Positions 33,977 through 43,228 of a DNA stretch of 64,000 nucleotides are shown here, one piece after another. Position numbers and translations under genes: made by a program. Origin of the DNA: Hyphomonadaceae bacterium UKL13-1 (GTDB taxonomy: Bacteria > Pseudomonadota > Alphaproteobacteria > Caulobacterales > Aquidulcibacteraceae); the NCBI GenBank assembly GCA_001602435.1, contig CP012156.1, forward strand, positions 310,001 to 374,000, given 5' to 3'. The notes under the pieces were generated by a model. It saw only the letters and a list, made by a program, of their open reading frames with translations, was not told the DNA's origin and made no database searches. The first letter of the stretch is position 1. Each line of letters begins with the position of its first letter.

Positions 33977-35477
33977 GAAACGCCCCAATTTGCCACGGCA
34001 CGAATTCTTCGTCACCAAGGCCCAAGGCTTCTGACTGGGTAAGCTTGCCAGAGGCGGTTTCGATCAACGCTTCAAAAATGCGTGCGCCTGCAGCCTCAAT
34101 GCTTTCGCCCGATAGGATGGGCGAGCAATCAATATCCATATCCTCATCCATATGGCGGGCGAGGGCTTGGTTGGAGGCCAGTTTCAAGCAGGGGCTGGGT
34201 TTGGAGCCAAACACGCTGCCGCGCCCGGTGGTAAAGGCGATCAGGTTTGCGCCAGAAGCAATCTGGCCTGTTGCACTGCAGGGGTCATAGCCGGGGCTAT
34301 CCATGAAGACAAAGCCCTTTTCGGTGATGGCTTGCCCATAGCGATAAACGGCATTGAGCGGCGTGGAACCACTTTTGGCTACCGCGCCCAAAGACTTTTC
34401 CAATATGGTGGTGAGGCCGCCTGCCTTATTGCCGGGTGAGGGGTTGTTATCGAGGCTGGCCCCATGCTTGCCGACATAATCTTCCCACCAAGCCAATCGG
34501 TCCTTCAGGGCTTGCGCGACTTCGGCATTCTTCGCACGTTGGAGCAGAAGATATTCCGCACCATAGATTTCTGGCGTTTCAGACAGGATGGCGGTGCCGC
34601 CATGGGCCACCAACAGGTCGCTGGCAGCGCCTAAGGCTGGGTTTGCCGTCACGCCAGACCAACCGTCTGACCCGCCGCATTGTAGGCCAAGGGTCAAGGC
34701 GCTGACAGGGGCGGTCGTGCGGCGGGCGTGATTGGCTTCTTGCACCAGCTCTTGCACCAGTCCGCGCCCATGCTCGATGGCTCTGGCGGTGCCGCCGACG
34801 TCTTGAATGGTGAAGGTTTGCAGGCGGTCTGAGCGGGTCAGGCCCATGTCTTTGACCAGTCGGTCTAACTGATTGACCTCGCAGCCCAGCCCGATGATGA
34901 CCACTGAATGGAAATTGGCGTGGCGGGCATAGCCCGCCAAAGTGCGCTGAAGATTTTCAACCCCAACGCCCGTGCTGGCGGTCCCGCAGCCTGTTGTATG
35001 CGTAAAAGCCGCTACGCCATCCACTTGGGCGAATTCGGCCATGCGGTCTTCATGGAAAAACGCGGCAATGCGTTTGGCTACCGTCGCTGAGCAATTCACC
35101 GAAGTCAGAACCCCGATATAATTGCGCGTGCCGACTTGGCCATCAGGACGATGATAGCCCTCAAAGCTGCGCGGGGTCACGACGGGCGGGCCGGCCTTTA
35201 AGTCACTCCCGATTATCGCTTCTTGGCTGCTCGCGACAAAGCCCAGATTGTGGCTGTGGACATGGGCACCGGCCTCCATGTTTTGCAAGGCTTGGCCGAT
35301 GATGGCCCCATATTTAACGATGGCCTTACCTGCCTCAATCCGGCGCAACGCGACTTTGTGGCCAGCGGCAATGGGTTCAAGCGCGCAGATATCGCCAAGG
35401 CCCAGTGCGTCACCTGCCGCCAAGGGCGTTAAGGCAATGCCGACATCATCGGCATCCGTCAGGCGTAAGACTTTCAT
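33972..35477 (-). CDS. uxaA: Altronate dehydratase
   Basis: UxaA dehydrates D-altronate to 2-keto-3-deoxy-D-gluconate in galacturonate breakdown. The 501-residue protein has an N-terminal SAF domain (MKVLRLTDADDVGIALTP, then AGAHVHSHNL) joined to the C-terminal dehydratase domain. The latter begins GYHRPDGQVGTRNYIGVL and contains LGLQCGGSDGWSGVTANPA and VFMDSPGYDPCSATGQ. Conserved Cys residues may hold an iron centre, as known for this family. It is the last gene of the receptor-GH43-uxaC-uxuB-uxaA operon; its start overlaps the preceding stop (ATGA, 35474-35477). Its TAG stop lies in the tandem-repeat array. Confidence 0.95.
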   Translation of the reverse strand: MKVLRLTDADDVGIALTPLAAGDALGLGDICALEPIAAGHKVALRRIEAGKAIVKYGAIIGQALQNMEAGAHVHSHNLGFVASSQEAIIGSDLKAGPPVVTPRSFEGYHRPDGQVGTRNYIGVLTSVNCSATVAKRIAAFFHEDRMAEFAQVDGVAAFTHTTGCGTASTGVGVENLQRTLAGYARHANFHSVVIIGLGCEVNQLDRLVKDMGLTRSDRLQTFTIQDVGGTARAIEHGRGLVQELVQEANHARRTTAPVSALTLGLQCGGSDGWSGVTANPALGAASDLLVAHGGTAILSETPEIYGAEYLLLQRAKNAEVAQALKDRLAWWEDYVGKHGASLDNNPSPGNKAGGLTTILEKSLGAVAKSGSTPLNAVYRYGQAITEKGFVFMDSPGYDPCSATGQIASGANLIAFTTGRGSVFGSKPSPCLKLASNQALARHMDEDMDIDCSPILSGESIEAAGARIFEALIETASGKLTQSEALGLGDEEFVPWQIGAFL

Positions 35478-36946
35478 CGCGCAGCTTCTTTCTGGACAAG
35501 GGCTTCAACAGTTGCGCATGCGCCATGTTTTAGGAGTGCGTCTAGCGCTGCGCCGACCGCGTCTACAAAACGGGGATCACTAGGCAGTTTTGGGCCCAAG
35601 ACGGCCTCAAGGGAGCATAGGCTTGCAGCCTTTTCAAACCCGGTTTGGCCCATGTGATAAAGCGCCCTTGTTTTGGCCGCCAAGGGGTCTTGCACCTCAA
35701 AGGGCCGGTCCTGTTCGTCGACGCCCGCTTGCCAGCGCATCCAGCCTGCCACGCCGAGCGCGAGGCAGGCAAAGTCTTGCCCGCGCGATATTCTCGCTTC
35801 AATCGTTGCCAACAAGCGTTGCGGCAATTTTTGCGAGCCATCCATGGCGATCTGATAGGTCTTATGCATCAAAGCGGCATTCTTAAACCGCTGCTTTAGG
35901 TCGCTGCGATAGGCCGCCAAGTTAAGGCCAGGTGGCGGGGTCAGTGTGCTTTGTGCTTCATCTTGGAGACGGTCAACAAAACGCTCAAAGGCGGGATTGG
36001 CCATGGTTTGATCGACGGTTTGGTAGCCCGCCAAATTGCCGAGATAGGCAAGGGCAGAGTGTGCGCCATTTAACAGGCGCAGCTTGGCCATTTCCCAAGG
36101 TGCGACGTCATCTGTGAATTGCGCACCGGCCAATTCCCACTGCGGTCGTTCTCCCGCAAACTGATCCTCAATCACCCATTGCGAGAAGGGTTCTGTTTTG
36201 ACCAAGCCCAAATCTTGGACGCCAAAGCGCGCTTCAAACTGGGCAAGATCGTCAGACGTGGTGGCCGGAACGATGCGGTCAACCATGCTGGCGGGGAACG
36301 CGCCGTAGCGCTCGATCCAATCGGCGAGGGCGGGGTCTTGCGCGCGGGCAAAGTCCAGCACCGCTTGTTTCAGTCTGCCGCCATTGTCAGGCAGATTATC
36401 GCAGGACAGAGCGGTGAAGGGGCTCATACCACGCGCCTTGCGGGCTGCTAAGGCTGCGACCAACAGACCGGGGGCCGTGGCGGGCGCATCTGGTCGCGCG
36501 AAATCGGCGGCAATGGCCTTGTCCTGCATCTGAAGCGCCCCAGTGGCCGGATCAAGGTGATAGCCTTTTTCGGTAATTGTCAGCGTCACGATATGGACGT
36601 CCGGTGCGGCCATGGCCTCGACCAAGGCAGTGGGATTCTGTGGTGCGACAAGGATTTTTTGGAGCGCGCCGATGATGCTTGCCCGGCTTTCGGCACCTTC
36701 GCGGACGAGGCAGGTAAAAAGCCCATCTTGCGGATTAAGCTGTTCAGCCACTTGTGGGCTGCGCAAGCTCGCGCCCACAATCCCCCAACGCAGGTCGCCC
36801 GCTGTCAGGCAAGCTTCGGTATAGACTGCTTGATGCGCACGGTGGAATGCGCCCACACCCAGATGCACTTGGCCCACGCGCACCGCCCGTCGATCATAGG
36901 CAGGCCCTTCTAGGCCCTGTGGGAGATGGGTGTCCGAAAGCCGCAT
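35474..36946 (-). CDS. Mannitol dehydrogenase-family uronate reductase (fructuronate/tagaturonate reductase)
   Basis: A 490-residue long-chain polyol dehydrogenase. The NAD-binding N-terminal segment reads VHLGVGAFHRAHQAVYTE, followed by GIVGASLRSPQVAEQL and PQDGLFTCLVREG. The mid region has LSCDNLPDNGGRL, and the catalytic Lys lies in a KLRLLNGAHSALAYLG segment. By sequence it looks like the UxuB/mannitol dehydrogenase type, which reduces fructuronate to mannonate. Its neighbours UxaC and UxaA handle both uronates and altronate, so in this operon it may instead reduce tagaturonate (UxaB role). The start ATG at 36946 lies 4 bases after uxaC; a GTG directly before it is also possible. Confidence 0.9.
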   Translation of the reverse strand: MRLSDTHLPQGLEGPAYDRRAVRVGQVHLGVGAFHRAHQAVYTEACLTAGDLRWGIVGASLRSPQVAEQLNPQDGLFTCLVREGAESRASIIGALQKILVAPQNPTALVEAMAAPDVHIVTLTITEKGYHLDPATGALQMQDKAIAADFARPDAPATAPGLLVAALAARKARGMSPFTALSCDNLPDNGGRLKQAVLDFARAQDPALADWIERYGAFPASMVDRIVPATTSDDLAQFEARFGVQDLGLVKTEPFSQWVIEDQFAGERPQWELAGAQFTDDVAPWEMAKLRLLNGAHSALAYLGNLAGYQTVDQTMANPAFERFVDRLQDEAQSTLTPPPGLNLAAYRSDLKQRFKNAALMHKTYQIAMDGSQKLPQRLLATIEARISRGQDFACLALGVAGWMRWQAGVDEQDRPFEVQDPLAAKTRALYHMGQTGFEKAASLCSLEAVLGPKLPSDPRFVDAVGAALDALLKHGACATVEALVQKEAAR

Positions 36947-36950
36947 CACC

Positions 36951-38387
36951 TCATAACCGATAGGCTTCTTTGGCCAGCCGATAGGCGAGGTCATAGGCGA
37001 TTTCAGCGGCCTCATCGGCTTCTAGCCGGTGGTCGCACACCAATTGGGCCAGCCACGCACAATCCATGCGGCGAGCAACATCGTGGCGCGCGGGAATGGA
37101 CAGGAAGGCCCGCGTATCGTCGTTAAAGCCGACGGTGTTGTAAAAGCCTGCGGTCTCGGTCGTCATCTCTCGGAAGCGCCGCATGCCTTCGGGGCTATCA
37201 TGAAACCACCAAGCAGGCCCAAGTTTCAAGGCAGGGTAATGCCCTGCCAGTGGGGCCAGTTCGCGGGCATAAGTGCTTTCGTCCAAGGTAAAGACAATGA
37301 CCGATAGGCGCGGATCATTCCCATAGCGATCCAGCAAGGGCTTTAAGTCGCGGACATAATCGGTGCGGGTTGGAATATCGCTGCCCTTATCGCGACCAAA
37401 GCGGGTAAAGATGCCCGCATTATGGTTGCGATAGCTGCCCGGATGGATTTGCATGACGAGACCGTCTTCAAGGCTCATGCCCGCCATTTCGACCAACATA
37501 TGGGCGCGGAAGGTTTCAGCGTCGTCTGCGGACACGACCCCCTGGGTCACTCGCGCGAACAGGGTGGTTGCCTCCTCCTCACTCAGGCACGCGGTCTTTG
37601 CTGTCGGATGGCCATGATCGGTAGAGGTTGCACCATGCGCCCTGAAATAGGCCCGGCGATCGCGCAGCGCTGCCAGATAGCCCAGGTAGGTCAAGGCATC
37701 TTGCCCGGTGATTTCAGACAGGGTTCGCAGATTATCGACAAAGCCCTCATAGTCCGGGTCGAGCACAGGGTCGGGGCGGAAGGCAGTGATGACGCGGCCT
37801 TTCCAGCCAGAGCTGCCGATCGCTTGGTGATGCTCCAACAGGTCGAGCGGGCTTTCGGTGGTGGCGATGACTTCGATGTTGAAGCGCTCAAACAAAGCGC
37901 GCGGCAGGAAGTCGTCTTGGGCAAGCTTCTCAGCCATCACATCGTAATAGTGGTCGGCTGTATCTGGGCCTAGGCGGACTGTTAGGCCAAAGACTTGTGA
38001 ATAGACCCAGTCATGCCACAGGCGCGATGGGGTGCCGCGGAAGCGCCAATAGTTTTCAGCAAATAGACGCCAAATCTTGCGCGGGTCTGTCTCGGTCCAG
38101 CCACCATCGGCCCGCGGCACGCCTAAGCGCTCCATCGGGATGCCCTGACTATAGAGCATGCGGAATACATAATGATCGGGCGTGATCAGAAGCTCTGCCG
38201 GATTGGCAAAGGGTGCGTTGGTGGCAAACCAAGATGGATCGGTATGTCCATGCGGGCTGATGATCGGTAGGTCTTTGACCGTCTCATACAGCGTGCGCGC
38301 CATCTGGCGTTGGGTAGCGTCAGAGGAAAAGAGGCGGTCGGGATGCAGGCTTAAAGCAGATGCAGAAGGGCGGGGCATAAAGGTCAT
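36951..38387 (-). CDS. uxaC: Glucuronate isomerase
   Basis: UxaC converts D-galacturonate to D-tagaturonate and D-glucuronate to D-fructuronate. The 478-residue protein fits the family length. The metal-site motif ISPHGHTDPSWF lies at about residue 43, the expected place, and DHYVFRMLYSQGIPMERLG follows. Later segments VMQIHPGSYRNHN, LDESTYARELAPLAGHYP and NDDTRAFLSIPARHD are diagnostic. The start ATG at 38387 is 2 bases after the GH43 stop; the longer open frame to 38537 lies within GH43. The tight spacing places it in the uronate operon. Confidence 0.96.
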   Translation of the reverse strand: MTFMPRPSASALSLHPDRLFSSDATQRQMARTLYETVKDLPIISPHGHTDPSWFATNAPFANPAELLITPDHYVFRMLYSQGIPMERLGVPRADGGWTETDPRKIWRLFAENYWRFRGTPSRLWHDWVYSQVFGLTVRLGPDTADHYYDVMAEKLAQDDFLPRALFERFNIEVIATTESPLDLLEHHQAIGSSGWKGRVITAFRPDPVLDPDYEGFVDNLRTLSEITGQDALTYLGYLAALRDRRAYFRAHGATSTDHGHPTAKTACLSEEEATTLFARVTQGVVSADDAETFRAHMLVEMAGMSLEDGLVMQIHPGSYRNHNAGIFTRFGRDKGSDIPTRTDYVRDLKPLLDRYGNDPRLSVIVFTLDESTYARELAPLAGHYPALKLGPAWWFHDSPEGMRRFREMTTETAGFYNTVGFNDDTRAFLSIPARHDVARRMDCAWLAQLVCDHRLEADEAAEIAYDLAYRLAKEAYRL

Positions 38388-38389
38388 GA

Positions 38390-40018
38390 TCAGGTTGGCA
38401 GTCCGCGATAGGTGAAATGATGGAAATTGGCGGCACCCGTGCCGCTGACGTAAAGGGCAGGCTTCAAGCTTAAAAAGTCGCCATCGGTATTGTGATGATA
38501 GCCAGAGACTTCCATTTGGACTTGGAATTTCGTCCAAGCCTTGCCATCCAGACTATAGTGGATGGTCACAATATGGCGGTCATTGCGGATACGCAGGAAG
38601 AGCGTTTGGGCAAGGCCAACTGGCGCGCGGGACCGGCGTTGGCGGCCATAGCGGTGCATGATCAGGCCGTTGCCGTCAAAGCCAAGGCCCGCATAAAGCC
38701 GCTTGGAGTAAAACAGGAGGAGGCCAGCTTCCGCCCCCGGTTCCAAGGTAATCTTCGTCTCCACCTCATAGGCCAAATCACCCGCGATCACGCTTAAGGG
38801 CGAGGAATTGGATGGACTGGTGCCTTTTGCCGTTAGTCGCAGACCTTGCGGGCCGATTTGAAAGCGGCGGGCTTCGTCTCGGGCTGGCTCATAGAAAGAC
38901 CAGCGCGTGCCCAAATGATTGCCCGAAAAGTCATCCGAGAGCGACTTGCCATGCGGGCTTATGGGGCGCTTGACGGGCTTTGGCAGAGGTTGCGACAGGT
39001 CACCGCCAGCAGCCAATGGCCAACCATCCTTGGTCCAGCGGACGGGGTCGAGCAGCATTTGACGCCCCAATGTCCAAAACCCATTCTCATAACCATGATA
39101 GGCCATCCACCACGACCCATCTGGCACCTGGATCAAGGTCGCATGGCCGCGCGACCACCATTTTTCTTCCGCAGACCACGTCCGCACGATTGGATTATGC
39201 GGGCAATCCTCCCAAGGGCCGCCCAAGTCCTTCGCCCGTGCAACGATGACCATATGGCCGGTGGGTGGGCCAGCCGTGCCACCGACTGCGGTAATCATAT
39301 ACCAATAAGCGCCGCGCTTAGTGATTTTTGGCCCCTCGGGGGAGAAGCTCTCAACCGTCCAGTCGTCAGGATAGCGCCAAGGGTCATAGACATGTTCAAC
39401 AGGGCCGGCGGTTGAAAGGCCATCGGCTGACAGTGCGACACGGTCGCCACCGCTCAAGAACAGCCAGCGCTTCCCAGCCTCATCTGCCACATGGTCGGGA
39501 TCAATATGGGCGGGCAGTTTCAAATCAATCGGCTCGCTCCATGGCCCCTCGATGCGGTCGGCATGGATGACAAAGATGGAGCGATAATCCGAAGTCCGCG
39601 CCGGGATGTAGAGATAGAAGCGGCCATCATGCTGGGCCAGTGCGGGTGCCCAGACTGAACCAATATAGGTCTTAAGGGCTGCGGTGACAGGGGCCCAATT
39701 TACCAAGTCCTTCGACTGCCAGATGACAAGTCCCGGATAGGCCTCGAAGCTTGAGAAAGTGAGATAGAAGGTATCGCCGACGCGGATCAGAGCGGGGTCT
39801 GGATGGTCGCCGGGGAAGACGGGGTTTAGAAAGCGGCCATTGCCAAGATCGGCACGCCTTTGGCCATCAAAGCCTGTCGCCCATTTCTGCTTGCGCCACG
39901 CGGCACCATGGGGCGAGAGGAGGCCTTCCTTTTGAGGGGCGGCCAAAAGACCTGACGGGGACACGGCTGAACTGGCAATCAGCCCAAACGTGCCCCCGAT
40001 CAGGTCCCTGCGGTCCAC
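38390..40018 (-). CDS. Glycoside hydrolase family 43 protein, secreted
   Basis: A 542-residue enzyme with an N-terminal twin-arginine-like signal (MDRRDLIGGTFGLIASSAV). The five-bladed propeller begins NPVFPGDHPDPALIRVGDTF, with the catalytic base Asp in the DHPDP motif. Further GH43 features are GSVWAPALAQHDGRFYLYIP and RGHATLIQVPDGSWWMAYHG with a conserved His. A C-terminal beta-sandwich domain of about 190 residues starts near DDFSGNHLGTRWSFYEP. GH43 enzymes remove arabinose, xylose or galactose from plant polysaccharides; here a pectin side-chain activity is likely from context. GTG start, 4 bases after the receptor gene. Confidence 0.92.
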   Translation of the reverse strand: MDRRDLIGGTFGLIASSAVSPSGLLAAPQKEGLLSPHGAAWRKQKWATGFDGQRRADLGNGRFLNPVFPGDHPDPALIRVGDTFYLTFSSFEAYPGLVIWQSKDLVNWAPVTAALKTYIGSVWAPALAQHDGRFYLYIPARTSDYRSIFVIHADRIEGPWSEPIDLKLPAHIDPDHVADEAGKRWLFLSGGDRVALSADGLSTAGPVEHVYDPWRYPDDWTVESFSPEGPKITKRGAYWYMITAVGGTAGPPTGHMVIVARAKDLGGPWEDCPHNPIVRTWSAEEKWWSRGHATLIQVPDGSWWMAYHGYENGFWTLGRQMLLDPVRWTKDGWPLAAGGDLSQPLPKPVKRPISPHGKSLSDDFSGNHLGTRWSFYEPARDEARRFQIGPQGLRLTAKGTSPSNSSPLSVIAGDLAYEVETKITLEPGAEAGLLLFYSKRLYAGLGFDGNGLIMHRYGRQRRSRAPVGLAQTLFLRIRNDRHIVTIHYSLDGKAWTKFQVQMEVSGYHHNTDGDFLSLKPALYVSGTGAANFHHFTYRGLPT

Positions 40019-40022
40019 TGGA

Positions 40023-42983
40023 TTAGAACTTCATCCGTGCGCCAAAGTAGAATTGGCGGCCCGAATTAGAGACGTCGAACAACAGATCGTTGGCAACATT
40101 GCCTTGTGCCGTGTTGTAAGTGATGCGGCTGTCTTGGGCCTCATCGGTCAAATTGGTGCCTTCCAGCACGAAGGTGATCTTGTCGTTAAGCTTGTAGGAG
40201 ATTTGCATATCCAACGAGCTCACACCCTCTTTGCCCCAGAGATCAGCTGACGATCCGGGCAAGAGCACCGAAATATAGCCGTCACGATAGGAGTAGGACA
40301 CCCGACCCGACAATTGCTTGCCTTCATAATAAAGGGTGGCGTTGTAGGAATTGGGCGACATGCCAATCAGATTGTAAGCGGCATAAGTGGTGGTGGTCGC
40401 AGTCGAGGAGATCACATAATTGATCGTCGATTCCACCTGCGTGTAGTTCAAGATCATGCCAGTGTTCGATAAGAAGCTTGGCAAGAAGTTGAACGGCTGA
40501 TTGACCGAGACTTCAAAGCCTTGCAGCTCGCCACCTTGCGTATTGATCGGCTGAGTCACCGTGTAGGCGGTGGCTGCGCTTTGGCCCGTGCCATCGAGCA
40601 GCGAGACATCATAGCCAGTTTCGCCGAACGGAACGGTGCGCACCAAGGATTGGATCCAAGATTGCAGGTCTTTCTTGAACAGGCTGACCGTGAACAAGGT
40701 GTCCTTGCTGGGATACCATTCAATGCTCATGTCATAAGTGTTGGCGCGGATCGGGTCGAGGTACGGGTTGCCGATCGACAGCGTGTTGCTGGTGGTGTTG
40801 ATCGAACCGGCAGGCGAGAGGCTGGCCAAGGTTGGCCGCGACATGGCTTTGGCGGCCGCAAAGCGTACCAAGACATTTTCCATCGGCTCAATCGTCAGGT
40901 TGAACGCAGGCAAATAGTCTTCATAAGAACGCTTCAGCGTGATTTTTTCCAAGACTGCGCCGCGTGAGAAGAAGCCGTCCACCGTTTGCGAGGTGCCGAC
41001 ATAGCGCACGCCGATATTGCCACGAACGGGCATGGAGGCCAGCTCGGTCTGGAAGTCAGACTGCAGATAAAGGGCGGTATCTTCTTCTTGAGCCGAGCGG
41101 TTGTTCGCCCGCGCATTGCTGTTGATCTTATTGACCGTGAACTGGCCCCATTGATTGGTGCAGTTACAATTATAGTCAAACTTAGCGCGGATCTTGTCCA
41201 GATCGGGGACCAAATAGGTCAAGCCGGCGACCGTGACGGCACGGGAATAATTGGCCAGATTGCCGTTCAACTCGGTGACGATGCCAGAGCCTGGAGCGGC
41301 CGCTTCGTTTGAGGTTTGATCAGACGTCGTGTAGCGGCGCCATTCTTGGGTCTCAAACGAGAAGACCTTGAACGAACCACCAAACTTGAAACGCACATTG
41401 TCTTTCCACTCATATTTGAAGTCCATCGCGCCGGTATTGTAGGTGTTTTCCACCGTTTGTGGGCGCAGGCGGATCAAGGACGCATCGCCATTGGCATTGG
41501 TCGAAGCGGTGGTGGACGAGGCTGCTGCATATTGCCAATAGCAGGCCTGGGCGATGTTACAGCCAGTCGCGCTCTTACCAAAGTCGATGATCGGCTTGGT
41601 CATGTCCGTCAGGTCATATTTATAGCCTTGGACATTGTAGGATTCGAACGTGAAGGTGGTTTGCTCTGGATTGTCGAGATAGGAGCGCGAGCTGCCGATC
41701 AAGAGTTTGCCAGAGAATTTGTCATTGAACTGCTGGTCAATGGTAAAATTGACTTGATTGAAGGTGGTCTTCAACTCGTCAAAGCGCATTTCGGTGCGGA
41801 TATCCACGTCATTAAAGGCCGCCTTGGTGATCACTTTGCGGCTGTCGATCGTGTAGTCATAGATATCGGTCTGCGGCACACCGGCGGTGTTGCGCGAGAA
41901 GGAGATTGGCTCGAGATTATATTCGATCCGGTCTGCGCTAAATTCTGAATGCAAGATATCCAAGCTGAAGGTGGTATTCTCCGTTGGGCGATATTGCAGC
42001 GAACCCGTGACCCCCAAACGCTCGGCATCGGTGACGAATTGCGAGGTGCGTAGGAAGCGCGGGTAGATGGCTTGCGTCACTGCCAAGGCTTCACCCGTCA
42101 AAGTCGGGTTGGTGGCGTTGATTTCGGTGGTGTTGCAAACGCGGGTGGTTGCCGTGGTGCAAGGCGTGATTGGCAGGAAAGTCCGGCCGCCATCGGTTGA
42201 ATAGGATTGCAGACGGCCAGCGTTGGCTGCGGAATACGCATTCTGCCAACGACCCGAGTTCGGGCCTTCTTCGAAGTTCTGCTTGGTCGAATAGGCGACC
42301 GAGAACAAAGCGCCTAATTTGCCATCGGCCCAGCGGTTCGACACCATGAACGTGCCGCGCTTGCCGACGTCTTCGGACAAATCATTGTAGCCCGCTTGTA
42401 CCGAGCCAGCCATGGTGAAGCCCTTGTAGTCAAACGGGCGTGCGGTGCGCAGATCGACGGTTGCGCCCAGCGAACCTTCTTCAATCTCTGCGGAAGTCGA
42501 CTTGCGGACGGTCAAGGAATTGAACAATTCCGACGCAAAGACGTTGAAGTCAAAGCCGCGACCGCGGTTTGCGCCGCCGTCCTTGTCTTTGCCACCGGTG
42601 GTCGAGATGGCTTCAAGGCCGTTCAAGCGCACACGGGTAAAATCAGGCCCCAAGCCCCGCACGGTGATGGTCTTGCCTTCGCCGCCTTCGCGGTCGATGG
42701 CGACCCCTGGAATGCGCTGCAGGGATTCAGCCAAGTTATTGTCAGGGAATTTGCCGATGTCTTCCGCTTTGATTGAGTCGACAATGTCGATCTCAGCGCG
42801 TTTGGTTGCAATCGCCGAGCGCAACGATTCGCGGAAAGAGCCGCGCACGATGATAACTTCAGCTTGCTTCTCAGTTTCGCCTGCACTGGTCGTTGCGGTT
42901 TGCGCGTGGACGAGACCTGCTTGGAGGCTTGCCGCGGCAACACCCATCATCAGAACGGCGGTAAGACGTATCTTCCGTGACAT
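40023..42983 (-). CDS. TonB-dependent receptor, Caulobacter type, for pectin oligosaccharides
   Basis: A 986-residue outer-membrane transporter. Signal peptide MSRKIRLTAVLMMGVAAASL is followed by a TonB-box-like EVIIVRG at about residue 42. The plug domain reads EDIGKFPDNNLAESLQRIPG and ITVRGLGPDFTRVRLNG, typical of the large Caulobacter-type receptors. A long barrel ends in a C-terminal Phe (RQFYFGARMKF), as needed for outer-membrane assembly. The start at 42983 has GGGGAG just upstream; the open frame to 43121 crosses the operator region. As first gene of the uronate operon it probably imports oligogalacturonides; the exact ligand is inferred from context. Confidence 0.94.
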   Translation of the reverse strand: MSRKIRLTAVLMMGVAAASLQAGLVHAQTATTSAGETEKQAEVIIVRGSFRESLRSAIATKRAEIDIVDSIKAEDIGKFPDNNLAESLQRIPGVAIDREGGEGKTITVRGLGPDFTRVRLNGLEAISTTGGKDKDGGANRGRGFDFNVFASELFNSLTVRKSTSAEIEEGSLGATVDLRTARPFDYKGFTMAGSVQAGYNDLSEDVGKRGTFMVSNRWADGKLGALFSVAYSTKQNFEEGPNSGRWQNAYSAANAGRLQSYSTDGGRTFLPITPCTTATTRVCNTTEINATNPTLTGEALAVTQAIYPRFLRTSQFVTDAERLGVTGSLQYRPTENTTFSLDILHSEFSADRIEYNLEPISFSRNTAGVPQTDIYDYTIDSRKVITKAAFNDVDIRTEMRFDELKTTFNQVNFTIDQQFNDKFSGKLLIGSSRSYLDNPEQTTFTFESYNVQGYKYDLTDMTKPIIDFGKSATGCNIAQACYWQYAAASSTTASTNANGDASLIRLRPQTVENTYNTGAMDFKYEWKDNVRFKFGGSFKVFSFETQEWRRYTTSDQTSNEAAAPGSGIVTELNGNLANYSRAVTVAGLTYLVPDLDKIRAKFDYNCNCTNQWGQFTVNKINSNARANNRSAQEEDTALYLQSDFQTELASMPVRGNIGVRYVGTSQTVDGFFSRGAVLEKITLKRSYEDYLPAFNLTIEPMENVLVRFAAAKAMSRPTLASLSPAGSINTTSNTLSIGNPYLDPIRANTYDMSIEWYPSKDTLFTVSLFKKDLQSWIQSLVRTVPFGETGYDVSLLDGTGQSAATAYTVTQPINTQGGELQGFEVSVNQPFNFLPSFLSNTGMILNYTQVESTINYVISSTATTTTYAAYNLIGMSPNSYNATLYYEGKQLSGRVSYSYRDGYISVLLPGSSADLWGKEGVSSLDMQISYKLNDKITFVLEGTNLTDEAQDSRITYNTAQGNVANDLLFDVSNSGRQFYFGARMKF

Positions 42984-43067
42984 TGTTAACTCCCCTCGAG
43001 GCGTTGCCCCTATTTCGTCTTTTCGGGTTTCCTGCAACAGCGCGCAGTGACCCGTCTGACAGTCTTT

Positions 43068-43106
43068 TGCTACCGGTAGCATTTTCGAAAATGTCACCGG
43101 TGTCAA
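43068..43106 (-). promoter_or_regulatory. Receptor-operon promoter with two LacI-type operators
   Basis: TGCTACCGGTAGCA at 43068-43081 is a perfect palindrome. TGTCACCGGTGTCA at 43092-43105 is nearly so. Their centres are 24 bp apart, and between them lies ATTTTCGAAAAT, itself a perfect palindrome. On the minus strand a consensus -35 box TTGACA (43106-43101) overlaps the second operator. After 17 bases a weak -10 (AATGCT) overlaps the first. Repression by the adjacent LacI protein is the simplest reading. Confidence 0.75.
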
Positions 43107-43228
43107 TCCTAATTTGACCACAGGATGAAACTTGATTGCAGTGCTGGGGGCGGCTCAATGCAGATGGGCCTTGCTTGCGGCGCGGTGAGAGGCAAGGCTA
43201 AAAGGAAAAGACGCATGCAGAGGTTCTT

